Assembly (NCBI GenBank): GCA_038848185.1
Contig: JAWCNV010000013.1
Span: forward strand, 1-56,356
From: JAAOZP01 sp038848185
GTDB lineage: Archaea; Thermoproteota; EX4484-205; JAAOZP01
Direction: 5' to 3'
DNA length: 56,356 bases
Shown: in pieces, positions 35,424 through 43,644 of the stretch
Position numbering within the stretch: position 1 is the first letter of the stretch
Layout of the letters: each line of letters starts with the position of its first letter
Program-made: the position numbers and the translations under genes
Notes under the pieces: model-generated
Told to the model about the DNA's origin: nothing
Database searches by the model: none
Seen by the model: the letters and a program-made list of their open reading frames with translations, nothing else

Positions 35424-36418
35424 GTTTCAACAAGGAGTTCTCCGCCTTCTTCGGCAGACTTTCGAGCAGAGAGAACCAAATTCAGGCTTCTAGCACCCTC
35501 TTCTATCGGAACCCTAGTAGGCACATCACTCTTCACAGAGTTCAGCAAGTCTAGGGTTATTGCTTCCTGAAGGTTTTTCTCAGACGAGACTGTTAAAACT
35601 TCACCCCAACGCCCGTCTGTCTTTGTGAAGACAGCATTATTAGCATCAGTGAAATGCGCTGTAATACGGTTGGCAACAATGTCGAACTCGTGTAGCCAAC
35701 GTTTCGGTATCGCGAAGTTAGATGCTGAGATTGACCCAAGACCTCCGTCCTTAAACTTTATTATGGTAGTACTGACATCCTCAGAAGTATAGCCTTCAAC
35801 TTCTCTATGGAAGAGATTATCCATCCTGCAGTAGATGCTTCGAGGCTCGCCAACTATGAATCTTGAAAGATCATAGAGATGAATTATCTGCTCCACTACT
35901 TGGCCTCCACTTTTAGATTTGTCTCTCCACCAAGGAGCGTGAAGAGAATTACAGTAGTATTTTGCGAGAAAAAGACCTATCTGGCCAGCCTCCCCTTTTT
36001 CTACCATGCTTTTAAAAAACTCTACAGCAGCCCCAAACCTAAGCTGGAACCCGACTTGAGTTTTTATACCGTGCCTCCTGGCTGCGGCAACCATGCTTCC
36101 CGCTTTCTCCATGCTTAAAGCGATAGGCTTCTCGATAAACACGTGAACCCCTTTTTCGGCAGCAAGCTCAACCTCATTAGAATGGGCAAACGGCGGCAAG
36201 CATATGTAGACAATGTCTAGACCCTCCCTTTCAATCATCCTGGAGAAATCGTTGTACACGTTTGCATTTCCCCCAGCATATTTCAAGTTAAACTCTTTAG
36301 CTCTATCCTCAACAATGTCGCAGAAGGAAGCTAGCTGAACCTCCCTGATTCCAGAGAGAACCTGCATATGTACGTTTGCTATTCCTCCACATCCTATTAA
36401 GCCGATTTTAAAGACCAT
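35420..36418 (-). CDS. Gfo/Idh/MocA family oxidoreductase
   Basis: This 332-residue NAD(P)-dependent sugar or inositol dehydrogenase-type protein has a Rossmann start (IGLIGCGGIANVHM), the family EKPIAL motif near residue 96, and a substrate-domain sheet with HLYDLSRFIVGEP. No pathway partners are adjacent, so substrate is unknown. It ends on the same four bases (CTAG) as the opposite gene. Confidence 0.88.
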   Translation of the reverse strand: MVFKIGLIGCGGIANVHMQVLSGIREVQLASFCDIVEDRAKEFNLKYAGGNANVYNDFSRMIEREGLDIVYICLPPFAHSNEVELAAEKGVHVFIEKPIALSMEKAGSMVAAARRHGIKTQVGFQLRFGAAVEFFKSMVEKGEAGQIGLFLAKYYCNSLHAPWWRDKSKSGGQVVEQIIHLYDLSRFIVGEPRSIYCRMDNLFHREVEGYTSEDVSTTIIKFKDGGLGSISASNFAIPKRWLHEFDIVANRITAHFTDANNAVFTKTDGRWGEVLTVSSEKNLQEAITLDLLNSVKSDVPTRVPIEEGARSLNLVLSARKSAEEGGELLVET

Positions 36419-36485
36419 GGTTCAATAAGCTTTAGACAGACGTATAAACCTAACTCCAAACCATAGCTGTACGAGTATGGCTGTT

Positions 36486-37532
36486 TCACTTATACCAGTC
36501 TAGGCTGTTCTCTATATAGGCGATCAGCGAATTAAAGAATCCTTTAACCTCTCCAAGCATGCTTGTCATAGCGATCAGGCTCTTAGCCTCCTCAGCATGT
36601 TTCCTCAAATCTCTCTTAGCATTATCTAATCCCCCAGTGCGTCTAACTAGGTTTCTCACCGACTCAACCTCTTCCTTATCGAGGCTTTTTCTGCCACGGA
36701 GGCTCTTCAACATTCTTGACGCCTCCGGATCCAGTGATTTCAAAGTGTAGACTATGTGAAGAGGCTTCTTACCCAGTTTTAAGTCTCCGCAGGGAGGCCT
36801 ACCATACTGCTCCTCGGAGGCGAAAGTATCTATTATATCATCTTGAATGTCGAAAGCATAGCCTATGTTTAAAGCAGCATTCCCCAGGAGCCTCAAATCC
36901 TCCTCCGGAGCATCAGCAAGGAGCCCTCCCATAACCATAGTAACCTTGAAGAGTGAAGCCGCCCTCTTGGAAGCCATGGTCCGCCACTCCTCTACATCCA
37001 CATTCTCGTATTCGAAAAGCAGGTCAAGCACTTGGCTCTCGTTAACCTCCCTATAGCCTTGTGAAAGTAGAGATACTGCCTCAGCCACCTTCTCCGGAGG
37101 GAAACCGGAGCCCATTATTGTTTGGACTGCCAAAGAGTAAGCTATGTTTCCCAAGAATACTGCCACCCCCTCTCCAAGTCGTTCATCATGCTTATCTGAG
37201 AAAAGCCTGTGAATAGTTTTACCTCCTCGCCTTGTCTCCTCCATGTCAACAAGATCGTCGTGGACCAGAATACTCTGCCGATAGAGTTCGATACCTGCAC
37301 TTGCTTTAAGAATCCTCTCGTCCACAACACCGGCATAACCCCTATATGTAAGAAGTGTGCTGCATGAAGCTAGCCTCTTACCCCTCCTAAATGCGAATTC
37401 TCTCAGACTAGTGTAAACATCCCCTATGAAAGAGTGGTATCTCGCAGCCTCCTTAATTACTTCTAAGAAGATTTTTTCAAGCCTCTCCTCAACCAGCAAA
37501 CCGTATTCTTCAAGAGTCCTTTCCCAATCCAT
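36486..37532 (-). CDS. geranylgeranyl diphosphate synthase family polyprenyl synthase
   Basis: This 348-residue enzyme builds C20 (or longer) isoprenoid diphosphates for archaeal ether lipids. The first aspartate-rich motif is DDLVD at 92-96, followed by RRG; the second is DDIID at 231-235. The residues before the first motif that set chain length (YRQSILVH) suit C20 products, but this is inference. Divergent from nrpR. Confidence 0.92.
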   Translation of the reverse strand: MDWERTLEEYGLLVEERLEKIFLEVIKEAARYHSFIGDVYTSLREFAFRRGKRLASCSTLLTYRGYAGVVDERILKASAGIELYRQSILVHDDLVDMEETRRGGKTIHRLFSDKHDERLGEGVAVFLGNIAYSLAVQTIMGSGFPPEKVAEAVSLLSQGYREVNESQVLDLLFEYENVDVEEWRTMASKRAASLFKVTMVMGGLLADAPEEDLRLLGNAALNIGYAFDIQDDIIDTFASEEQYGRPPCGDLKLGKKPLHIVYTLKSLDPEASRMLKSLRGRKSLDKEEVESVRNLVRRTGGLDNAKRDLRKHAEEAKSLIAMTSMLGEVKGFFNSLIAYIENSLDWYK

Positions 37533-37625
37533 CTCAAAGCTAAAAGAGTTGCATACTCATAAACCTTCGCTTAAAGCTATATTTAATCCTCTAATGTAAA
37601 TAAATGTGCAGAAAATCATATAAGT

Positions 37626-38639
37626 ATGAGGTGCGCGACGTTTTTCATCAGAATGGTTAAAAACACTCAACGAGAAGAACTTGTTAAAACCGGGATTCTC
37701 AGGATTCTTAGCGAAAGCAACGGTCCGGTCGGATCCACAACCATAACTAGGGAACTCGTTAAAAGAGGATTTTTTATAAATGAAAGGACCGTGAGAAACT
37801 ACTTGAAGTCTCTCGAGGAAAAAGGATTTGTTTCAAGCCATGGTAAAAACGGGCGGTCAATAACTGAAGCAGGCCTCCAAGACCTAGTCGGTTCCCTAAC
37901 ATACCAACGGCTAGATTTTGTTCTAACACGCTATCTTTCGCTCGCATATTCTGTTACCTTCACACCTAGATCGAGCAGAGGTAGAATTGTCGCAAACGTG
38001 ACTATTCTGAACAAAAACAGCCTAGAGAAGGCGCTCAGGGTTTTAGGCAATCTTAAAGACGCCAATCTTCTTCTTGCACCTTACCTTAAAATCATAGATG
38101 AAGAAGAGTCTTACGAGAACATTTCTGTTGATAAGGGTAAAACTGTTCTACTTACAGTATGCAACCTTACTATCGACGGCATCTTCATAAGGTCAGGAAT
38201 ACCTATAATACTGAAATATGGTGGAATACTGCAGTTTGTGAATAAGATGCCCATTCGGTTCGTTGAATTAATGTCCTATGAGGGGACTACGGTTCCTCCC
38301 CTCGAAGTATTCACCTACAGCAACATGACCTCTATAACAAGCTTTTTGAAAACAGGCTCAGGGATGATCCCTGCGAATTATAGGGAAATACCTAAAGAAG
38401 CACTGGACAAGGTTAATTCAACGCTTTCAGAGCTTTCATCAATAGGCTGGAAAACTCTTTCGATAATTGGGCTTCCAGAGGAACCCTTGCTTGGGATACC
38501 CGTCGGCACAGGAAGATGCGGAGTCACGATAGTAAGCGGGGTGACGCCTACAGCAGCCCTAAGAGAAATAGGCTTGGATGTAGAGGTTTTCGCACCTCAC
38601 TGCCTAGCCAAGATAGAGGATATGAAGCTAATGGAATAG
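37626..38639 (+). CDS. nrpR: NrpR-type nitrogen regulatory repressor
   Basis: This 337-residue regulator has an N-terminal winged helix (about 15-75, ITRELVKRGFFINERTVRNY) and one NrpR regulatory domain (DUF128, about 100-335, with GIPVGTGRCGVTIVSG near the end). In methanogens NrpR represses nitrogen-assimilation genes and is released by 2-oxoglutarate. Its place directly before glnA fits. Two starts are possible: ATG 37626 (used here) and ATG 37653 (MVKNTQREEL), which fits a TATA-like CATATAAGT at 37617-37625. Confidence 0.87.
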   Translation: MRCATFFIRMVKNTQREELVKTGILRILSESNGPVGSTTITRELVKRGFFINERTVRNYLKSLEEKGFVSSHGKNGRSITEAGLQDLVGSLTYQRLDFVLTRYLSLAYSVTFTPRSSRGRIVANVTILNKNSLEKALRVLGNLKDANLLLAPYLKIIDEEESYENISVDKGKTVLLTVCNLTIDGIFIRSGIPIILKYGGILQFVNKMPIRFVELMSYEGTTVPPLEVFTYSNMTSITSFLKTGSGMIPANYREIPKEALDKVNSTLSELSSIGWKTLSIIGLPEEPLLGIPVGTGRCGVTIVSGVTPTAALREIGLDVEVFAPHCLAKIEDMKLME

Positions 38640-38750
38640 ACAGGGTCACCTTAGAATTCTTTCTCCTTCCTTAACTAATGTCTAATTTTTAAGTCAAAAA
38701 TTGTTTATTTGTCTTAATTGGGCTAATATTTACTGCATAATGTTAATAAA

Positions 38751-38760
38751 GTTTATATAT
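38751..38760 (+). promoter_or_regulatory. TATA box of glnA
   Basis: GTTTATATAT lies 25-34 bases before ATG 38785 and decides that start: the longer frame opening at TTG 38701 would begin upstream of the promoter. No CGGA-N7-TCCG repeat is seen here. Confidence 0.7.
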
Positions 38761-38784
38761 GGGTCTGTACAGCTCTATGCCGAA

Positions 38785-40248
38785 ATGTCGTCTAGGAGCG
38801 AAAGCGTTTCGAATTTGATGAAGAGGATTGCTGAAGAAGGAGTTAGGTTCATCGACTTACAGTTTACTGATGTTCCTGGCCGTTTGCAGCATGTTACAGT
38901 TCCGGTGGGAAGGTTTTCCGCTAAGTATTTTGTTGAAGGCGTTCCGAAGCTTGACGGTTCTTCAATAAGGGGTTTTGCCGAAATATTTGAATCAGACCTT
39001 GTTTTAAAACCGGATCCGTATACGTTTGCAGTCATACCTTGGGGGAGTGTTGAGAACAGGTGTGCAAGGTTTCTCTGCGATGTTTACGTGGGATATGGTG
39101 GTGGTCGGTTGTCCAAGGATCCCAGGTTTGTCGCGCAGAGGGCTGAGGAGTATGCTTTGGAGCACGGTTTCTCCTCATACTGGGGTCCTGAGGTGGAGTT
39201 CTTCGTCTTCAAGAAGGCTACGTGGGATGTTTTAAATCCTTATAGGGGGCAGTCCTACTTTATTGAATCGCCTGAGGCAGCTTGGTCTTCCGGCGACGGG
39301 TATCCGATCAGGTTTAAGGAGGGATATTTCCCAGCTCCTCCACATGATAGTCTGATGGAGTATCGTTCAACCGTTGTGAGGCTTATGGAGGATTACTTTG
39401 GAACAGCCTGTGAGGCGCATCACCATGAGGTTGCTACCGCTGGGCAAGGAGAGATAGACATGGTTAGAGATAGGCTGGTTAAGATGGCTGACAACGTTAT
39501 GACTTTGAAGTATGTTGTTAAGAACGTTGCTTTCCAGCAAGGTATGGTTGCAACGATGATGCCTAAGCCGATTTTCGGGGATAATGCGAGCGGGATGCAT
39601 GTTCACGTCAGCCTCTGGGGCGACCCGCCTTCAACCAAGGTTGAGGAGGAACAGCTTGTAAACATGTTTTACGATGCTGAGGATAAGTATGCTGAGCTGA
39701 GCCAGCTTGGAAGATACTTCGTTGGAGGCATGCTTGAGCACAGCAGGGCTCTTACGGCGATAACCAACCCTACGACGAACTCGTATAGGAGGCTTGTCCC
39801 AGGTTATGAGGCTCCTGTCTTCATAGCTTGGAGCAAGGCTAATAGGTCTGCAAACGTCAGGATACCGGTCTATGAGAAGGGTGCTGAAAACGCTGCTAGG
39901 AAGAGGGTAGAATTTAGAACTCCAGACCCATCATGCAACCCTTACCTATGCTTCGCTGCAATAATGAGTGCGGGGCTTGACGGGATAAGGAGGAAGATTG
40001 ATCCGGGTGATCCTGTAGACGAGAATATTTACCATCTTACTCCTGAAAGGAGAAAACAACTAGGGGTAAAGGAGCTGCCTGGAAGCCTTAAAGAGGCGGT
40101 TGAATGTCTTAAGAGCGATAAGGAGTTTCTGAAACCGATTTTCTCGGATGAGCTGATAGAAACGATAATCGAAAACGATTTACGTGACCATGTTCAAGTA
40201 TCTGCAAGAACCCACCCATATGAATTTTACCTTTACTTCGACATATAA
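38785..40248 (+). CDS. glnA: glutamine synthetase type I
   Basis: This enzyme joins ammonia to glutamate using ATP and is the main ammonia-assimilation entry here. The 487-residue protein shows the GSI core: LDGSSIRGF, YWGPEVEFFVF, HHEVATAGQGEIDM, ASGMHVHVSLWG, NPTTNSYRRLVPGYEAP and FRTPDPSCNPYL. A tyrosine sits where bacterial GS is adenylylated (DENIYHLTPE), but no adenylyltransferase is seen, so control by PII or NrpR is more likely. Start chosen from the TATA box. Confidence 0.96.
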   Translation: MSSRSESVSNLMKRIAEEGVRFIDLQFTDVPGRLQHVTVPVGRFSAKYFVEGVPKLDGSSIRGFAEIFESDLVLKPDPYTFAVIPWGSVENRCARFLCDVYVGYGGGRLSKDPRFVAQRAEEYALEHGFSSYWGPEVEFFVFKKATWDVLNPYRGQSYFIESPEAAWSSGDGYPIRFKEGYFPAPPHDSLMEYRSTVVRLMEDYFGTACEAHHHEVATAGQGEIDMVRDRLVKMADNVMTLKYVVKNVAFQQGMVATMMPKPIFGDNASGMHVHVSLWGDPPSTKVEEEQLVNMFYDAEDKYAELSQLGRYFVGGMLEHSRALTAITNPTTNSYRRLVPGYEAPVFIAWSKANRSANVRIPVYEKGAENAARKRVEFRTPDPSCNPYLCFAAIMSAGLDGIRRKIDPGDPVDENIYHLTPERRKQLGVKELPGSLKEAVECLKSDKEFLKPIFSDELIETIIENDLRDHVQVSARTHPYEFYLYFDI

Positions 40249-40273
40249 ACTTGCGACTTATGCTTGAATACTA

Positions 40274-40828
40274 ATGACTGAACCAGTAAGGATTACTTGT
40301 GCACTTGACGAAGAAACCGCAAAGCTGTTAGATATAATGAAGGATGAGCTTAAACTTTCTAGAAGCGAACTTATTAGGAGGGCAATCAAGTTTCTTAACG
40401 AAAATAAGGGCTTTATGCAAAACGATATGAAACATAGGCTTGAAATCATGTTAGACATGCTTTTTAGTGAGGAACATGTTATTCTAGATATTGACCATTG
40501 GCTTCTTTTCCTTAAACTGATTGATTCTCTTCCTGATAAAGAAGTCTTCTGGAAAGAACATGAGGGAATTGCAAAATCTCATGCAGACCAGTTTTTAAAC
40601 AAAATGTACTCGGCTGAAAATGTTTTTAAGCGTCTAGAAGCATGTAACCTTCTGAAAGTGACTAAACTTTCTAATACAGATTTCACTCTTATCCTTCGAT
40701 CAGAAGCCTCTAAAGAGTTTATTAAAAGATTTATCCAAAGCCTATTGAGCCATATGGAATATAATGTGAGCATTCAAGAAGACCTGACGAAACTGCGTGT
40801 GAACATAATAAAGCTCAGCAAACTATGA
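40274..40828 (+). CDS. ribbon-helix-helix transcription regulator with C-terminal helical domain
   Basis: The first about 45 residues form a CopG-like RHH fold (RITCALDEETAKLLDIMKDE, LSRSELIRRAIKFL). The remaining 140 residues are a mixed alpha/beta domain of unknown function. It sits 25 bases after glnA and 104 bases before a KaiC-like ATPase. RHH/KaiC-type pairs recur in archaea. It may regulate the amt-glnK unit or sense the ATPase; neither is proven. Confidence 0.75.
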   Translation: MTEPVRITCALDEETAKLLDIMKDELKLSRSELIRRAIKFLNENKGFMQNDMKHRLEIMLDMLFSEEHVILDIDHWLLFLKLIDSLPDKEVFWKEHEGIAKSHADQFLNKMYSAENVFKRLEACNLLKVTKLSNTDFTLILRSEASKEFIKRFIQSLLSHMEYNVSIQEDLTKLRVNIIKLSKL

Positions 40829-40842
40829 TCAAGAGATATAAT

Positions 40843-40872
40843 TCGCTTTTAATATTTTTTCACAATTTTTAT
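40843..40872 (+). terminator. T-rich probable terminator after the RHH gene
   Basis: Runs of T (TTTT, TTTTTT, TTTTT) follow the RHH stop at 40828. U-tracts of this kind terminate archaeal transcription. A new TATA region follows at about 40890-40902 for the next operon. Confidence 0.4.
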
Positions 40873-40889
40873 TAAAGTATCTCAAATAG

Positions 40890-40902
40890 ATTTAAAAATA
40901 TA
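40890..40902 (+). promoter_or_regulatory. TATA region of the KaiC-like/amt/glnK operon
   Basis: TTTAAAAATATAT lies 31-43 bases before ATG 40933, and GGTGA at 40920-40924 is a ribosome binding site. An ATG at 40926 is out of frame and soon stops. Confidence 0.55.
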
Positions 40903-40932
40903 TTATATTGGGGGCTATCGGTGAAATGAAAG

Positions 40933-41712
40933 ATGCCGAAACTGAAAAAAACTAGGTCACAAGAATTAGAACAAACCGAATTAATAAGTAAAATAAAATG
41001 GATTGATCTCGGTATCGAAGGTCTGACTAACTTTATACCAGGTCTGCCTAGTGGTGACGCTATATTGGTGAGAGGAGAACCCGGTACTGGAAAGACAATC
41101 CTCTGTCTTCAATTCTTACATAAAGGCGCCGAGAAAGGCGAGAAATGCATATACATAACCACGGAAGAAACTCCAGAAACAATTTTGAGAACAGGTAACG
41201 AACTCTTCCCGGACTTCCAAGCTTTAGTAGAAGAAAAACAAATCGTTGTAGTGAACTTATCTATTAGTGCAAGCTATGCAAGCGAATACTCCCTAATTAG
41301 TAAAGAAGAGGCTGTAGAGATACTTATTAGGGGGCTTAATACCCAACCAAATGCAAGCAGGATTGTAGTGGACTCTCTCTCATCACTTGAGCGAAGACTA
41401 GCAGACCCTACTGAATTCAGAGAGATTTTCATGAAGCTCCTTTTAGAAGTTAAGAAAAGAGGAGCCACAACAATATTAACAGCTGAAGGCATACCAGCAA
41501 ATCCGGATATTACAGAATATCTTGTTGACCATTTAATATATCTTGATTATCATAAACATGATGTCGTTTGGACAAGAGTGTTCGTTTTAAGAAAATCTAG
41601 AAGTGTGCCGTTAAAGCCACAAATATTAAAATTGAACATAGAGAAAGGAGGCTTGTCTGTAGAAGAAATTCCGATTTCGTTAAAACCGGTGTGGTTCGCA
41701 AGTAAGCTGTAG
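40933..41712 (+). CDS. KaiC-like RecA-superfamily ATPase
   Basis: This 259-residue single-domain protein has Walker A GEPGTGKT at 48-55, Walker B near 140 (IVVDSLSS) and the KaiC/RadA-like CIYITTEE loop. KaiC-domain ATPases act in archaeal signalling. It is 10 bases from amt, so it belongs to the ammonium-uptake operon. This link of a KaiC-like protein to nitrogen sensing is unusual; a role as ATP- or nitrogen-state sensor is inference. Confidence 0.85.
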   Translation: MPKLKKTRSQELEQTELISKIKWIDLGIEGLTNFIPGLPSGDAILVRGEPGTGKTILCLQFLHKGAEKGEKCIYITTEETPETILRTGNELFPDFQALVEEKQIVVVNLSISASYASEYSLISKEEAVEILIRGLNTQPNASRIVVDSLSSLERRLADPTEFREIFMKLLLEVKKRGATTILTAEGIPANPDITEYLVDHLIYLDYHKHDVVWTRVFVLRKSRSVPLKPQILKLNIEKGGLSVEEIPISLKPVWFASKL

Positions 41713-41722
41713 GTGATGTAGA

Positions 41723-43045
41723 ATGTCGGAAAATCCTGAGGAAATTTTTGCAGCAATACAGCAGGTTTTCATCGTAGGATGGGCACCAGTTGCCATACTT
41801 ATTATGGCTACTGCGGGCTTTGCTCTCTTATATGCGGGAATGGTACGTAAGAAAAATGTCGCCCATACTGTAATAATGTTAAATGTTGGCTGGACTCTTG
41901 CATTCATAATGTATTACTTAATTGGATTTCCTATTTCATACTACACTGATTCGCCATTTTTATCATTCCCAAAGTACCTGCCTACAATAGCAAACCCATT
42001 GCCTGCAACATTATCTGACAGCGGAGCCTACGGAATACCGCCAAGCCCATCAGGATATGGAGATTTAGCTTTATGGTTTAAAATGGCAATGTTTACAATA
42101 ACCACTATAGCGATAGTACCGGGAGCCATAGCTGAGCGGGATAAGCTGTGGGGGTGGATAATTGCAGCGGGAGCCATAGCCACGTTTCTGTATCCTGTTG
42201 TTGAGCATTGGGTATGGGGAGGAGGATGGTTAGCTCAGATGGGTTTCATCGATTACGCAGGTTCAACGGTTGTACATCTAACAGGAGGCATGTTTGCATT
42301 GGCAGGGGCTCTTGTAATAGGTCCAAGAATAGGAAAGTTTGTCGGTAAAAGTAAAGAAGCAAGGTCCTTCTTTGGACATAGTTTACCATTATCTGTAATT
42401 GGCGCATGGCTACTTGTCTTCGGATGGTTTGGCTTTAACGTAGGATCGAGCATAGCGAATACGGCTCAAACAATAAATGTCGAGTTAGCATGGGTTGGAG
42501 TTACAACGGCTATGGCTATGGCTGGAGGTCTTTTTGGCGCAGCACTGACTTCGAGAGGACACGCATTAACATCGATGGCTGGTCTACTCGCAGGCGCTGT
42601 TGCTATATGTTCAGGCACAGTGGTAATGAATCCAATATTCGCATTCATAACAGGCACCATCGCCGGAATACTCACGACATTTGTTCAAGGGTTGCTCGAA
42701 CACAAATTACATGTAGATGATGCTTGTGTATGTGTTTCGGTGCATGCAGCCTGTGGATTTTGGGGAGCAATTGCAACAGGCCTATTCAGCCTTAATATTC
42801 TCGGTGCGCATCCTTTGTATGGTGTGAATACTTTAGGCGAATGGTTAAACACCATAAGTGTGCAGTTTATTGGCGCATCGGTGATAGCAGTATGGTCAGG
42901 ATTAACGGGATACTTACTCTTCTACCTTATAAATAGGGCGGGGTTACTACGTGCAAAAAGAGATGCAGAACTATTTGGCTTAGACATTGCAGACCATAAA
43001 GCATACGCCTATCCGGAAGACGAGTTAGAAAAAGAGTTCCCGTAG
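41723..43045 (+). CDS. amt: ammonium transporter (Amt/MEP)
   Basis: This 440-residue, 11-helix channel takes up ammonium. The paired pore histidines are His 185 (VVHLTGGMFAL) and His 341 (VHAACGFWGA). The N-terminal FALLYAGMVRKKN and the IVPGAIAER region are standard. Its cytoplasmic partner, the PII protein, is encoded just downstream, so PII blocking of the channel is expected. GGTGAT before the start serves as ribosome binding site. Confidence 0.96.
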   Translation: MSENPEEIFAAIQQVFIVGWAPVAILIMATAGFALLYAGMVRKKNVAHTVIMLNVGWTLAFIMYYLIGFPISYYTDSPFLSFPKYLPTIANPLPATLSDSGAYGIPPSPSGYGDLALWFKMAMFTITTIAIVPGAIAERDKLWGWIIAAGAIATFLYPVVEHWVWGGGWLAQMGFIDYAGSTVVHLTGGMFALAGALVIGPRIGKFVGKSKEARSFFGHSLPLSVIGAWLLVFGWFGFNVGSSIANTAQTINVELAWVGVTTAMAMAGGLFGAALTSRGHALTSMAGLLAGAVAICSGTVVMNPIFAFITGTIAGILTTFVQGLLEHKLHVDDACVCVSVHAACGFWGAIATGLFSLNILGAHPLYGVNTLGEWLNTISVQFIGASVIAVWSGLTGYLLFYLINRAGLLRAKRDAELFGLDIADHKAYAYPEDELEKEFP

Positions 43046-43054
43046 GTGATAAGT

Positions 43055-43210
43055 ATGAACCAAACTCAAGAAATAGGCAATATAAATGAAGCATGTACAG
43101 AAAAAGAGGAACTTAAGGCGAAAATAGAGAGGCTTGAAAAAAGAGTGGAGAGGCTTGAAAAAGAACTTCAAATGATAAAATCAAGAATTGTAGGAAGAAA
43201 ATGGGTGTAA
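43055..43210 (+). CDS. 51-residue coiled-coil protein between amt and glnK
   Basis: This small frame starts at ATG 43055, nine bases after the amt stop, with GGTGAT at 43045-43050 as ribosome binding site overlapping that stop. It ends at 43210 just before the glnK ribosome binding site. Residues 17-44 form a clear heptad coiled coil (ELKAKIERLEKRVERLEKEL), with a basic end (RKWV). No known family. Position and spacing indicate it is translated with amt and glnK; it may bind one of them. Confidence 0.75.
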   Translation: MNQTQEIGNINEACTEKEELKAKIERLEKRVERLEKELQMIKSRIVGRKWV

Positions 43211-43214
43211 ACCT

Positions 43215-43231
43215 GGAGGAGAGAAGAATTG
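43215..43231 (+). promoter_or_regulatory. ribosome binding site and TTG start of glnK
   Basis: GGAGGA at 43215-43220 is eight bases before TTG 43229, fixing a non-ATG start for the PII protein. Confidence 0.7.
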
Positions 43232-43567
43232 AAGAAAATAGAGGCAATAATTAGGCCCGATAAGTTCTTTTACGTGAAGGAGGCACTTTCTAAAGCAGGA
43301 TATACGAGTCTAACTGTTTACGATGTTAAGGGTCGTGGAAGACAAAGTGGCATAATACAAACAATTAGTGGGAAAACGATCAGGGCTGATCTTCTGCCAA
43401 AGGTTAAGATTGAAATAATTGTTGGTGATGAAGAGGTTGAGAGAGTGGTCGAAATCATTTTAAATACTACAAAAACAGGAGCTATTGGTGATGGTAAAAT
43501 CTTTGTGTCTAGCATCGATGATGCAATCAGAATAAGAACAGGTGAAAGAGGAAATCAGGGCTTATAA
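43229..43567 (+). CDS. glnK: PII nitrogen regulatory protein (GlnK type)
   Basis: This 112-residue trimeric signal protein binds ATP/ADP and 2-oxoglutarate and gates Amt. It shows KKIEAIIRPDK at the start, the T-loop between KGRGRQSG and LPKVKIEIIV, and the B-loop TGAIGDGKIFV. The residue at position 51, Tyr in bacterial PII, is Ile here, so uridylylation is not possible. It is the last gene of the KaiC-amt operon. Confidence 0.95.
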   Translation: MKKIEAIIRPDKFFYVKEALSKAGYTSLTVYDVKGRGRQSGIIQTISGKTIRADLLPKVKIEIIVGDEEVERVVEIILNTTKTGAIGDGKIFVSSIDDAIRIRTGERGNQGL

Positions 43568-43607
43568 CTACTTCTTTTTTAGCGCGTGCTAATAGAATGG
43601 AACTAAT

Positions 43608-43616
43608 CTTTATAAG
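43608..43616 (+). promoter_or_regulatory. TATA box of nadE
   Basis: CTTTATAAG lies 29-37 bases before TTG 43645, supporting a near-leaderless start there rather than the in-frame ATG at 43666. Confidence 0.55.
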
Positions 43617-43644
43617 ATGTTTCAACTTCAATAAATGATTAAAC

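Noticed and set aside
38701..38784. N-terminal extension of glutamine synthetase from TTG 38701
   Set aside because: The TATA box lies inside it (38751-38760) and the conserved family start fits ATG 38785.
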